From Candidatus Zixiibacteriota bacterium (GTDB lineage: Bacteria > Zixibacteria > MSB-5A5 > GN15 > JAAZOE01): 64,000 bases of DNA. Below the pieces are notes generated by a model that made no database searches, had not been told where the DNA came from, and saw nothing but the letters and a program-made list of their open reading frames with translations. The stretch is taken from assembly GCA_030668485.1 (NCBI GenBank), contig DAOUTW010000001.1, positions 62,001-126,000 of the forward strand, given 5' to 3'. A program made the translations under genes and the position numbers. Shown one piece after another: positions 47,736 through 57,485 of the stretch (position 1 is its first letter; every line of letters starts with the position of its first letter).

Positions 47736-49190
47736 ATGCCGCAGTTGACCGCTGCAATAAATCTTAAGATCATCATGCCGGAGCTGATGCTTCTGGTAGC
47801 TGCCTTTATTATTCTCCTGGCGGCCCCTCTGACCCGGAAGCGGATTATTTCACCGGCCCTGTCGCTGATTGCCGTAATGGTTTCTCTCTATTTCGTAATC
47901 GTGTCCTGGAACCAGCAGGAGACCGGCTACTTCGATATGGTTGTCTGCGACAACTTCTGTCTCTTCTGCAAACTGATCTTCCTGCTCACCTGCGGAACCG
48001 CGGTGTTGGTCTCGCGCGATTACCTCGCCCGGCGCGGTATCGACCGCCCCGAATATTATGCCCTGATGCTGATCTCGACTGCCGGGATGATGGTCATGGT
48101 TTCCTCATCCAACCTGATGGTTATTTTCCTCGGGCTGGAGATTATGTCGATGCCGCTTTATGTCCTGGCCGGCTTTATGCGCAGCAACCTCAAATCGATC
48201 GAATCATCGGCCAAATATTTCTTTATGGGCGCGTTCGCCTCGGCTTTCCTTCTCTATGGTATCGCGCTGGTTTATGGCGGCACCGGAACCACCGACCTGC
48301 GCCAGATTTTCATGTCGTCCGGGATCGCCCTGCAGAAAAGTCAACTCTACCTGATGATCGGCGCCGCCATGATCCTTATCGGCTTCGCCTTCAAGATCGC
48401 CTCGTTCCCGTTCCATATGTGGGTGCCCGATGTTTACGAAGGCGCTCCCACGCCGGTGACTGCCTTTTTCTCGATTGCTCCCAAAGCGGCCGGTGTCGCA
48501 GCCTTGTTGCGAATTTTCATGATCGGCTTCGGAACGGTGCATGCCGAATTCGCACCCCTGTTCTGGATTCTCGCTTTCCTGACCATGACGGTCGGTAATC
48601 TCCTGGCGCTGATGCAGGATAATGTCAAACGAATGTTGGCCTATAGTTCCATCGCTCATGCCGGGTATCTGCTGATAGCCGTTACCGCCGGTATCGACGA
48701 AGCGATTTCGGGTGCGCTGTTTTATCTGCTGGCATATGGATTTTTCAACATGGGCGCTTTTGCTATTTTGATTATCATCGAAAACAAAAGCGGCGGCTCC
48801 AACCATATCGACACCTTCAAAGGCCTGGCCTCGCGCCATCCCTGGCTGTCAGTATTCCTGGCCTTGTTTATGTTCTCTTTGGCCGGTTTTCCGCCGACGG
48901 CCGGTTTCTTCGGTAAGTTTTATCTGTTTTCCGCAGCGATCAAGGCCGGATTGGTATGGCTGGTGGTTCTGGCGGTGATGAACAGTCTTATCTCGGTTTT
49001 CTATTATCTCCGTCCGATCAAGGCCGCTTTCTTTGATCATCCCGATGAGGATGAAGATATCCGCAAGCCGGTGGTCGGCCCGATGGTTGCCGTAGCGTTA
49101 TTCATCACCATTTCGGGAACGTTGCTTCTCGGAATCTTCCCCGGATACATCCTCAAACTGGCAACCTCGTCAGTGTTTATGATATTATAA
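47736..49190 (+). CDS. nuoN: NADH-quinone oxidoreductase subunit N
   Basis: The 484-residue antiporter-like subunit contains NLMVIFLGLEIMSMPLYVLAG with the channel glutamate. It also has FPFHMWVPDVYEGAPTPVTAFF, MLAYSSIAHAGYLLIAV and SLAGFPPTAGFFGKFYLF. GGAG lies about 8 nt before the ATG. It completes the 14-subunit set and is the last gene of the operon, separated from nuoM by the glutaredoxin-like gene and a hairpin. Confidence 0.95.
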   Translation: MPQLTAAINLKIIMPELMLLVAAFIILLAAPLTRKRIISPALSLIAVMVSLYFVIVSWNQQETGYFDMVVCDNFCLFCKLIFLLTCGTAVLVSRDYLARRGIDRPEYYALMLISTAGMMVMVSSSNLMVIFLGLEIMSMPLYVLAGFMRSNLKSIESSAKYFFMGAFASAFLLYGIALVYGGTGTTDLRQIFMSSGIALQKSQLYLMIGAAMILIGFAFKIASFPFHMWVPDVYEGAPTPVTAFFSIAPKAAGVAALLRIFMIGFGTVHAEFAPLFWILAFLTMTVGNLLALMQDNVKRMLAYSSIAHAGYLLIAVTAGIDEAISGALFYLLAYGFFNMGAFAILIIIENKSGGSNHIDTFKGLASRHPWLSVFLALFMFSLAGFPPTAGFFGKFYLFSAAIKAGLVWLVVLAVMNSLISVFYYLRPIKAAFFDHPDEDEDIRKPVVGPMVAVALFITISGTLLLGIFPGYILKLATSSVFMIL

Positions 49191-49211
49191 ACGGCAGAAG
49201 CCGGTTTTTAT
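49190..49211 (+). terminator. Weak intrinsic terminator after nuoN
   Basis: CGGC (49192-49195) and GCCG (49200-49203) form a short stem with an AGAA loop, extended by A/T pairs across a bulge. It is followed by TTTTTATT (from 49205). The remainder of the gap to 49482 is AT-rich. A TTGACA at 49358-49363 may be a -35 box, but no convincing -10 is at the right spacing. Confidence 0.4.
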
Positions 49212-49482
49212 TATATCCCCACTAATATAATCTTGCCTGCTTGCTGACTGACCAGTCTCGCTATTGGATTATTAAAAATGTGATTGCCTTGTCTCATTCT
49301 CCATGGCCTTAAGCCAGGTCTTCATAAGATATATCACTCAGAAAAACGAGAAAGCTATTGACAATTCGATGGGATTATGGCACTATTATAAGATCAAAAG
49401 GTATAAATAACTTTTCTATTTACTTAAATGTCCCTTAGGGGAAATCTGAACAATTAAATACTTAAGGCAAGGAGGAATGGTA

Positions 49483-50247
49483 ATGTTAAAATGTTTTTTA
49501 ACCTGCTTTATGCTTGGGGCCGTTTTGTTTGTATCAGCGACGGCCGTAGCAGACTCCGGATCCCCTGCGCGGCAAATCGTGCCGGAATCGCCGAATGACA
49601 TCACCGAGAAAACCGGTTTGCAGGAAGGATGGCTAATCCTCAACGGTCAATTGTTAGAAAGGCCGTACACGTTGGAGAGGACAGAGAGTGGGGTAAGTGT
49701 CAATGGCCGTGGCGTTTTGGAACCTCCGTCGTATCCTCAAGTAATATCGGTAAGCGACGAAACAGCAGCACGCCATGAGTTGAGCGTGACTTTTTGGAAA
49801 CAGTTTTATGGCTGGGTCGATGAAGAAGGAATTGATCTCGCCAGAAGCAAGGCGGTCGCCTTTATGCAGGCCCAACCGATCGTGGAGAGTGCAGCCCTTG
49901 CCGGTGAAAACGAATTGAGAATCAAGTATAAGGGTTTGCCCTTCGAAGAAAGATTGTATCTGGAGAAAAAGACCGAAGCAAGGCCTGACTTGGAAGATCG
50001 TCGGCAAAAATATGCCGATGATTATTACGAGTCTTTGAATCGCTGGCTTGAAAAAGGTTGTTTGGTCATTATCAGTGATGGCGTCCTGATGGTTACGCCG
50101 CCTTCGGAGGGGGAGTCAACCGTCAAGTCGATCAAATCAATAATCTCATCTCAGGCATCAACTGTGGATAAATTAGAATCTTTGAAAGCGATTGTTCCAG
50201 ATCGGGCGATGGCAAAGCGCATCGTTAATTCCTTTGAAATAGAATAA
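49483..50247 (+). CDS. Secreted hypothetical protein
   Basis: I chose the ATG at 49483 because AAGGAGGA ends 6 nt upstream; the ATG at 49477 is too close. The 254-residue product has a signal peptide (MLKCFLTCFMLGAVLFVS, cleavage near AVADS). A short beta-rich segment (GWLILNGQLLERPYTLER) and a helical region follow (FEERLYLEKKTEARPDLED, QKYADDYYESLNRWLEKG). I do not recognise the family. It lies 86 nt upstream of the VWA/dockerin gene on the same strand and may be co-transcribed with it. Confidence 0.6.
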   Translation: MLKCFLTCFMLGAVLFVSATAVADSGSPARQIVPESPNDITEKTGLQEGWLILNGQLLERPYTLERTESGVSVNGRGVLEPPSYPQVISVSDETAARHELSVTFWKQFYGWVDEEGIDLARSKAVAFMQAQPIVESAALAGENELRIKYKGLPFEERLYLEKKTEARPDLEDRRQKYADDYYESLNRWLEKGCLVIISDGVLMVTPPSEGESTVKSIKSIISSQASTVDKLESLKAIVPDRAMAKRIVNSFEIE

Positions 50248-50333
50248 CCTATTATTCATCATCGTAAAAGGATCGATCTTTGTGTTTTTGGGTATTTCTG
50301 TTAGAATTTTCGCAATTAAAGGAGAACAATGCT

Positions 50334-52730
50334 ATGATATATAGATATTTAAGAGGAGCATCATCTCTGATTATAAGCTTGATGATGCTAATGACGATTT
50401 GGGTCACACCCGGTGCCGCCCAGAATCTCACAGTGGGAGATGATGTCGGCGGCGATCATATTGCCTATCTGTTTGCGCCATATATGTGGGAAGCAGACAG
50501 AGGGGAAGGAGCTTACCGAGACCATGTAGGAGTTGGCGGGGTAGGAATTGGCGGGCAGCAATATGGCTATATTGCCTATTCAGAAGGAATCGGACCAAAT
50601 CCGGGACCGACTTCATGCACCCTGGAAAGATTCCGGGAAATTCTTGAAGATAATAGTGAATTCCTTGGGACTTTATTGATCACTACGCACGGTAATACAG
50701 ATGTTCTTGCAGTTGAGTCTTATGAGTATTCCGACACTGGCCTACAAGACCGCGACGATGCTCTCAATGCTTACCTTGCTGCCGGCTATACCAATGATGA
50801 GATTTTTGGAACCGAGTCATCAGGACAAAGTTCCTATTGTATCGCCGTTACCGATCAATTTATAACAAGGGTGGCGCATGATCTTACTCAGGGATTGGTT
50901 TATGTTGGAGCTTGCCAGGGTGGGACTATGACGGACGATTTTGTCGCCGCAAATGCCAGAGTAGCAGTAGGAAACGGCGACTCACCTAATTCCGGTCAGC
51001 AAAACACTAGAGTCACAACCTTTTTTGAGCGGATGGATGGCAAGCATGGACAGGCAAATCGTACCGTCGCCAATGCTATGGCCGGCTTGACCTTAACTCC
51101 CTCAGGGGCAACCAACACCACTTTGGCGCCGTCAGTGGTCAGCCATAGTATACCCTGCCCACTGAAGGAAGGCGATATCGTCTCTTTCACATTTGATACC
51201 CGATGTAACGAGGGAATAACACCCAACATAATGGGAATTGGATGCACCATTGGTAACGAGCAATGGCTCGGCGGCGGTTCTATTCTGCAGGGCGAATGTA
51301 CCAGTCCACCGGCGCCGGGAGCTAATGATTTCACTGTGAGCGTTAAATGGGATAATGTTTACAGTGACCGGAATGTGGCTCGTATGGACGGCAATACCAG
51401 CCCTGGCGGTACCAATGCCGAGGGTCCGGCCCATGATAATTATGACATTGAGGAATCTTGCGCAGGACAGCTTGATGTCATTTTCATTATGGATGTTACC
51501 GGTAGTACTGGTGATCTGCTGCCGCAGTGGCAATCTCATATGCCTTCGGCCATAGCCGCTATTCAGACCGTATTCCCCGGTTCCCGTTTCGGCCTGGTCT
51601 CCCATTTGGATTATCCTTTCCATCCCTATGGGGACACAGGAGAATGGGCATTCAGGATGGAATCGCCGCTGGTGGCAAATACATCGTCGTTGCTGGCTGC
51701 CCTGTCCTCGCTGAGCAATGGTTGGGGAAATGACAACCCGGAATCGCAATATGAGGCCATTTATCAGACTATCACCGGGGAGGGCCGAGATCTGACCGGA
51801 GATGGAGACTATAACGATGTCGGCGAGATTTTTCCGACCGACATGGGTTACATGCCGGGGAATAACATAATAATATTCCATTTCACCTGGCCGGCAATGT
51901 TCCATGATTGGGATTCCAACCACAACTACCCATATTCCGGTGCGCAGCCGGTCGCCGGTCGCACCGCCACAATTGCGGCCCTGCTGTCCAAACCGGTAAT
52001 TTATTTCGGTCTTGTCACAAGCAAGGAAGGCGATTACATATCTCCTCAAACCGGCGAAGAGATGAACGATTATGCTCTGGATCAGGGCCGCGATCAGATG
52101 CAGGAACTGGCAGATCTGACCGGGGGAGCCGTCTTGAATGTTGGATATGATTTAAGCGGACTTGATGAGGCAATCGCTGAAGCGCTTGATGTCATCAATC
52201 CTTCGGTGTCCATCTCGCCCAACCCAATGTATGCCATCTATGCGCACCTTATGGATACAACCTATGCCACAATACGCATAACGGATATCGGGTCGGCGGT
52301 TTATCACCCATTGGATATCAATCCAGGGACAGTGATTATAAATGGCGTTTTAAGTCCTTCCTTATGGGATTTGACTGATCTGATTGCGGAACTAAAGGTC
52401 CCATTAAATAGTTTTATTCACAGCTACCCACTCTGGTGGGATACGACGCAGGAAGTCTTCACGGTTGAAGGGGCTTTCAACGATGGGACACCTTTCACTA
52501 CCGAGGGTGCTTTTACTTGCATCGGTCATATATCCGGTGATGCCAACGATGATGGTTATGTCAACACAGGAGATGTCGTCTATCTAATCAACTATATATT
52601 TAACGGCGGGCCGCCGCCGCATCTGCTCGCGGCCGGAGACGCCAATGGCGATGGCGAAGTTAGTGTTGGCGATGCCGTTTACCTGGTTCGATACCTATTC
52701 GGTAATGGACCCAGGCCGCTTCACTCCTGA
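50334..52730 (+). CDS. Secreted protein with clan CD protease-like domain, VWA domain and dockerin repeats
   Basis: I chose the ATG at 50334 because AAAGGAG lies upstream and a signal peptide follows (cleavage near PGAAQ). In the 798-residue product, residues about 35-250 contain LLITTHGNTD (His119) and LVYVGACQGG (Cys194). This His-Gly/Ala-Cys pattern is typical of clan CD cysteine proteases. Residues about 378-600 are a VWA domain with MIDAS start LDVIFIMDVTGSTGD. A C-terminal linker (ISPNPMYAIYAHLMDTTYAT) shared with the 58836 gene leads into two dockerin-like repeats (GDANDDGYVNTGDVVYL, GDANGDGEVSVGDAVYL). An extracellular, possibly proteolytic, adhesive protein is inferred. Confidence 0.72.
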   Translation: MIYRYLRGASSLIISLMMLMTIWVTPGAAQNLTVGDDVGGDHIAYLFAPYMWEADRGEGAYRDHVGVGGVGIGGQQYGYIAYSEGIGPNPGPTSCTLERFREILEDNSEFLGTLLITTHGNTDVLAVESYEYSDTGLQDRDDALNAYLAAGYTNDEIFGTESSGQSSYCIAVTDQFITRVAHDLTQGLVYVGACQGGTMTDDFVAANARVAVGNGDSPNSGQQNTRVTTFFERMDGKHGQANRTVANAMAGLTLTPSGATNTTLAPSVVSHSIPCPLKEGDIVSFTFDTRCNEGITPNIMGIGCTIGNEQWLGGGSILQGECTSPPAPGANDFTVSVKWDNVYSDRNVARMDGNTSPGGTNAEGPAHDNYDIEESCAGQLDVIFIMDVTGSTGDLLPQWQSHMPSAIAAIQTVFPGSRFGLVSHLDYPFHPYGDTGEWAFRMESPLVANTSSLLAALSSLSNGWGNDNPESQYEAIYQTITGEGRDLTGDGDYNDVGEIFPTDMGYMPGNNIIIFHFTWPAMFHDWDSNHNYPYSGAQPVAGRTATIAALLSKPVIYFGLVTSKEGDYISPQTGEEMNDYALDQGRDQMQELADLTGGAVLNVGYDLSGLDEAIAEALDVINPSVSISPNPMYAIYAHLMDTTYATIRITDIGSAVYHPLDINPGTVIINGVLSPSLWDLTDLIAELKVPLNSFIHSYPLWWDTTQEVFTVEGAFNDGTPFTTEGAFTCIGHISGDANDDGYVNTGDVVYLINYIFNGGPPPHLLAAGDANGDGEVSVGDAVYLVRYLFGNGPRPLHS

Positions 52731-52750
52731 TACTCTGTCTAATTTAGTAC

Positions 52751-52789
52751 GGGCCGGTTCCGTGTTGGACCGGCCCGCTTTCATTTTTT
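52751..52789 (+). terminator. Intrinsic terminator after the VWA/dockerin gene
   Basis: GGGCCGGT (52751-52758) and ACCGGCCC (52769-52776) form a perfect 8-bp stem, followed by TTTCATTTTTT. Confidence 0.8.
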
Positions 52790-52925
52790 GACTTCCATTT
52801 ACAGTTTCACGTGAGCAAATTTCTATTTATCTAAACGCGATAGACTATTTCAGGGAATTTATTTGAACCTTATCACCAGGTACGTGGCCTGGGGTTCCGC
52901 CGCTACGGAGTCTCCGTGGACACAC

Positions 52926-55652
52926 CTACAACTCATACCAGCATGGTTCGGGGCCGGATTTGAAGACGTAATTGATAATATGCACCGCGTCGCCGATATT
53001 GGCTTCGCCACTACAATTGGCGTCGGCCTCCAGCATGCTTTGAGGCTCCGGGCCAAATTTGAATATCCAACTTATCATATAAACGGCATCGCCGACATTG
53101 GCATCGCCATCATAATTGGCATCACCAGACATTTCCCAAACGATATAATTGTAATCGAATAAGACCGCCATGCTGTCATCGACAATATGCTCCACCGGAT
53201 CGCTCTGCCACACATACGGCAAGGCCCGGCAATCAATTTCGGATATTCCAATAACGGCCGAGTCCTGCATCCCGGAATCGCCGACCGACAAATACTGGAA
53301 TTTGATATTGCCGTTGCGGGTCAGGATAATTTCAAACGTCATCGAATCATCCGGGAAACTGTAACTGGCGACGTCATGATAAGCGATAATAAACGTATCT
53401 GGATAGGAACGATAGAAGTAAACCGTACCGTGACCGCCCGATGACGTATCCATATTCAGATCATTCCAGAATGGCGCCACGAATGTTTCGAACGGAGGAT
53501 TCGGGATCGGAACCTCGTCGAAATAGCCGTCGATATTGACATTGGAATCGGTAAATGATATACCTCCGTTGGCTCCCATATAGACATATATATAGGAACT
53601 GTCATAAAACGGGAAATCAAAAGCCATATAATGCGGACCGGCACTGCCGTCATCCATGATTTCTTCGGTCACAAAATCATTGTACCATGAATAGGTCGGG
53701 ATTTCCAAGCCGATGGATGTAATATCGACCCAGTCAAATTCCGGACCGCCAGGCTCGGATGATGTTGTTACCGTATATGTCGTGTCGGCACACGGCACCG
53801 TAAGGAAAACCGGGACAACCGCTTCCTGATCCAGAGTTTGTCCTTGCTCGCCGTAAACGATTTCAACCAGCCCTTTGTATATCTGCGACCGATCCTCTAT
53901 AACCGATCCGTCAATCGTAAGCTCCACCGTCATAAAACCAAGCGGCGGGATGGCGCCGGTCGGATCATTGACCAGCAGCCAGTCACCGATAGGATCTTTG
54001 GCCAGACTGTCAAGACCGACCGCCGAATACTCATAAGTCTTATCCGAGGCATTGTTGATAATATCAAAATAGATCGACATCTGCGTCCCGACCGTTATCG
54101 AGGTATCGAAATAAATCGGGTCGAGAGAAATATCGGGGGGAGGCTGCAAAGCCGAATCGGCTGCCTTAAGATTAGGGCGGGGGCCGATATTGAGCCATGA
54201 TGACGGCTGTTGCGGTGTTGCGGTCGCCCGGAGGACATCGCGGGCGCGGTCGGCATCGAGTAAGGCTCCGCCGTACCGTTCCTTGTAGATCCCTTGTAAG
54301 GCTCCCACCGCTCCGGCCACTATCGGCGCCGCCGATGAGGTGCCGTTGAAACCGCCGGTATAATATTGGCGCTCATCGCCGCCGCCGCTGAATAAAAAGC
54401 CGTATCCGGTGGTAACCACTTCCTGACCATACCCCTGGAGATTGAGGCGTTCTCCGTAATTGGAAAAGTCCATCTTGGAGCGATCCTCGCCATAATTCCC
54501 CGATGGCGGCGCACCCGCACCGATCATGATAGCATGGGAGTTACGGTAGGTGGTGTCAAAAAGGTTTTCATATATTTCATCATCGAGGTATTCATAACCG
54601 TTGCCAGCCGCCTCCACAACGATAATACCCTTGGCCCATGCCAGTTGCAGGGCGTCAAAATTCGCTTGCCAGTATTCCATGCAAACATAACCCATCTGAT
54701 CGTCGCGCGGCGTGAAATCATAGCGCGGTCCGGGAGAATGCAGCTCCATGAGGAGAATATCGCCGGCCTCCATGCTGTCGACGGCTATCAGTATCGCCTC
54801 GGTTGTGCTTATTCCTCCGATCGACACCATCCCAATACTGGCATCTGGTACAATACCGGTGATACCATAACCGTTATCTCCGCCGATCAGGATTCCGATC
54901 ACGGCCGTTCCATGATCGCGCCAGTTCTGATCATCGATCAAATCTCCGGCAATCAATCCTCCGACAGCGGCGTCAAGATCCTCATGGTCGAATTTCCAAT
55001 TTCCTTCAATATCGACAATCCTGATTCCGGCCCCGCTTCCCCCGGTAATGGTTCGGGAATAATCGGCGTCAATTCCCTCCGGTGCCGGCCGCAGGTACAG
55101 TTGCAGGCTATCATAATGTGGGGTGGGCGGGGAGATGTCTCCGGCAAAAAATGGCCGTGGTTCAGCATAAGCTATTTCAACTTCGGGAAGAGTATTCAAT
55201 CGCGATACCAGATTTTCGGCCTCAGCCGGTGAGTTTACTCCGATACTGAAATAATTATTCATATCGGCCAGTTGACGGCTGCATTTATTTTCCAGCAAAA
55301 ACTTTTCGCGTTCAACCTGATCGGGTGATTTATTCGAAACCGGTCTGACTTCACCGCGTGAATGCATCCTGATAATATCATTGACGCCGTCGACATTATG
55401 ACCGCCCAGAGAATAAAGTTTATCACCCGCCAATCGCCCCCTCGCTCCGGAGATCAGCTTCACCATAACTCGGTCGATTTCTGCCTGAGGGCTGATATTA
55501 ATGGCTGGTGATTTAACAGCCACCTGGCGAGGCAACAGGTTGGCATGCTTGATCTTAATATTCGGAGAGTCAGGCTTTTGCGCGGCAAAAACCGCCGCCC
55601 ACAGGCAGATTGTGAGGATGATGGCTAAAATCGAAGCAGCTTTGAATCTCAT
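52926..55652 (-). CDS. Secreted subtilisin-like (S8) serine protease with dockerin repeats
   Basis: I chose the ATG giving MRFKAASILAIIL because AAGGTGG lies 8 nt upstream; a start 30 nt earlier is open. The 908-residue product has a signal peptide and an inhibitor-like propeptide. The S8 catalytic set follows: Asp214 (RIVDIEGNW), His247 (WRDHGTAVIG), Asn351 (EAAGNGYE) and Ser439 (FNGTSSAAPIVAG). A beta-sandwich region follows, then two dockerin-like repeats (GDANYDGDANVGDAVYM, ADANCSGEANIGDAVHI). The catalytic residues all look intact. It converges with the VWA/dockerin gene. Confidence 0.9.
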   Translation of the reverse strand: MRFKAASILAIILTICLWAAVFAAQKPDSPNIKIKHANLLPRQVAVKSPAINISPQAEIDRVMVKLISGARGRLAGDKLYSLGGHNVDGVNDIIRMHSRGEVRPVSNKSPDQVEREKFLLENKCSRQLADMNNYFSIGVNSPAEAENLVSRLNTLPEVEIAYAEPRPFFAGDISPPTPHYDSLQLYLRPAPEGIDADYSRTITGGSGAGIRIVDIEGNWKFDHEDLDAAVGGLIAGDLIDDQNWRDHGTAVIGILIGGDNGYGITGIVPDASIGMVSIGGISTTEAILIAVDSMEAGDILLMELHSPGPRYDFTPRDDQMGYVCMEYWQANFDALQLAWAKGIIVVEAAGNGYEYLDDEIYENLFDTTYRNSHAIMIGAGAPPSGNYGEDRSKMDFSNYGERLNLQGYGQEVVTTGYGFLFSGGGDERQYYTGGFNGTSSAAPIVAGAVGALQGIYKERYGGALLDADRARDVLRATATPQQPSSWLNIGPRPNLKAADSALQPPPDISLDPIYFDTSITVGTQMSIYFDIINNASDKTYEYSAVGLDSLAKDPIGDWLLVNDPTGAIPPLGFMTVELTIDGSVIEDRSQIYKGLVEIVYGEQGQTLDQEAVVPVFLTVPCADTTYTVTTSSEPGGPEFDWVDITSIGLEIPTYSWYNDFVTEEIMDDGSAGPHYMAFDFPFYDSSYIYVYMGANGGISFTDSNVNIDGYFDEVPIPNPPFETFVAPFWNDLNMDTSSGGHGTVYFYRSYPDTFIIAYHDVASYSFPDDSMTFEIILTRNGNIKFQYLSVGDSGMQDSAVIGISEIDCRALPYVWQSDPVEHIVDDSMAVLFDYNYIVWEMSGDANYDGDANVGDAVYMISWIFKFGPEPQSMLEADANCSGEANIGDAVHIINYVFKSGPEPCWYEL

Positions 55653-55799
55653 CCGGAACACCACCTTAAAAAGGCAAGACATAGGGGTAAATACGTCTCC
55701 GATCGGTCTCTATAATAATATACGTCGCCGTGGCTATTTGTCAACAGCCTGTCTGTCTACTAATTATATCGGACGAAAGGCAAAATTGTTGGGCAGAAT

Positions 55800-57194
55800 T
55801 TAGCCCAGACGGAGTTTGTTACTTATCGCTTCGATATTGAGCGGATATTTGGCGGTAAAACAACCGACACAGAAATCGTCATCGGGCAAAGAGGGCATCG
55901 CCTGCATCCCCTTAACCGATAAATATCCCAGCGATTCCACTTTGAGATATTTCCGAATCTCTTCGATTGATTTCTGATTGGCGATAAATTCACCTTTGGT
56001 CGGCATATCTATGCCGAAATAACAGGGTGAGATGATCGGCGGCGATGAAACCCGGAAATGGATTTCCTTGGCCCCGGCCTGACGCACTAACTGCACCAGT
56101 TTTTTGGAAGTGGTGCCGCGGACAATCGAATCATCGACCAGGACCACTCGCTGACCCTCGATCACCCCTTTGACCGGGTTGAACTTGACCTTGACATCGA
56201 GGTCCCTGATTTTCTGTTCGGGGTCGATAAACGATCGCCCGACATAGTGATTTCGGATCAGCCCGATCTCGAACTTGATACCCGATTCCTCGGAATAACC
56301 GAGCGCCGCAGTATTGGCCGAGTCGGGGATACCGATTACGATATCGGCCTCGGTCGGATGTTCCCGAGCCAAAAGCCGTCCCAGACGCCGGCGGACCTTG
56401 TCGACATTTTCGCCGAAGACAATCGAATCGGGACGCGAGAAATATATATATTCGAAGATACAAAAGGCATGACGAGATTTGCTGTGAGGAAATTCGGAAC
56501 GCAAACCGTTGGACGAAATTTCCAGCACTTCGCCCGGTTCGACATCGCGTTCATACTTGGCCCCGATAATATCGAAAGCGCAGGTTTCCGAGGCAACCAC
56601 CCAATGGCCGTTTAATCGTCCCAGGGCCAGAGGTCGAAAACCCCAGGGATCACGGGCGGCAATAATCCTGTCCTCGTCACAGAAAAGATAACAATAAGCG
56701 CCTTTGAGCTTCTTGACGGCATCGCAGATTTTGCTGAAATTATCGATTCCTTTGGAGCGAGCCACCAGATGCAAGATGATTTCAGAATCGGACGTCGTCT
56801 GGAATATGGAACCACTGGCTTCCAGCTTATTTTTCAGGTAGACGGAATTGGTCAGGTTGCCATTATGAGCCACCGCCAACATCCGGTCCCGGTTGGTAAT
56901 TAAAAACGGCTGAATATTGGTAATGGAGCTGGCGCCGGTTGTCGAATAACGAACATGACCGACAGCGATGTTACCCTTGAGATGATCAAATGCATGTTCA
57001 CCGGAAAAAACATCTGAGACCTCGCCCATGCCCTTATATAAATGTAAGTGTTTTTTGTCGGAAGTAACTATTCCAGCCGATTCCTGCCCCCGATGTTGCA
57101 GGGAATAAAGCCCGAAGTAAGTTAGCTCAGCGGCCTTCCTGGCTCCTAAAATACCGAAGACACCGCAATTGTCATGTATCATCTCTTCAGCCAT
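55800..57194 (-). CDS. purF: Amidophosphoribosyltransferase
   Basis: The 464-residue enzyme makes phosphoribosylamine from PRPP and glutamine, the first step of purine synthesis. The N-terminal MAEEMIHDNCGVFGILG has the Ntn nucleophile Cys10 after a short propeptide. QHRGQESAGI and the PRPP-binding VVLVDDSIVRGTTSK follow. Cysteines in RHAFCIFEY, ISPCYFGID and FCVGCFTA match the four ligands of the [4Fe-4S] form found in Bacillus-type enzymes. The gene stands alone among secreted-protein genes. Confidence 0.95.
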   Translation of the reverse strand: MAEEMIHDNCGVFGILGARKAAELTYFGLYSLQHRGQESAGIVTSDKKHLHLYKGMGEVSDVFSGEHAFDHLKGNIAVGHVRYSTTGASSITNIQPFLITNRDRMLAVAHNGNLTNSVYLKNKLEASGSIFQTTSDSEIILHLVARSKGIDNFSKICDAVKKLKGAYCYLFCDEDRIIAARDPWGFRPLALGRLNGHWVVASETCAFDIIGAKYERDVEPGEVLEISSNGLRSEFPHSKSRHAFCIFEYIYFSRPDSIVFGENVDKVRRRLGRLLAREHPTEADIVIGIPDSANTAALGYSEESGIKFEIGLIRNHYVGRSFIDPEQKIRDLDVKVKFNPVKGVIEGQRVVLVDDSIVRGTTSKKLVQLVRQAGAKEIHFRVSSPPIISPCYFGIDMPTKGEFIANQKSIEEIRKYLKVESLGYLSVKGMQAMPSLPDDDFCVGCFTAKYPLNIEAISNKLRLG

Positions 57195-57221
57195 CTGCGT
57201 TTCTCCGCTAGGAAAGCTTCT

Positions 57222-57249
57222 AATTTATCATTTTTTTGCTGTCTGTCAA
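57222..57249 (-). promoter_or_regulatory. purF promoter
   Basis: On the minus strand TTGACA (57244-57249), a 16-nt spacer and TAAATT (57222-57227) lie 28 nt or more upstream of the purF start. The rest of the 57195-57485 gap shows no gene. Confidence 0.5.
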
Positions 57250-57485
57250 GGTGTCAGACAGATAATATTAATGCAAAATATATGAAAAGTGCTTCATATC
57301 CGCCTCAAAGGCCCAAAAATCAAGCCGGAACAATGAAAAAGCTGGCCCCGGAGGGCATCTCTAAGTATAAATAATAAGGGCATTTGGGTGGATTAACTTA
57401 CTACCGGTCCTGCCGTGGATGGTCCCGATCAAAATTCGTTCTATTTTTCATCAAGGGCATACCATTTGCTCAAACAAGTATTGAT

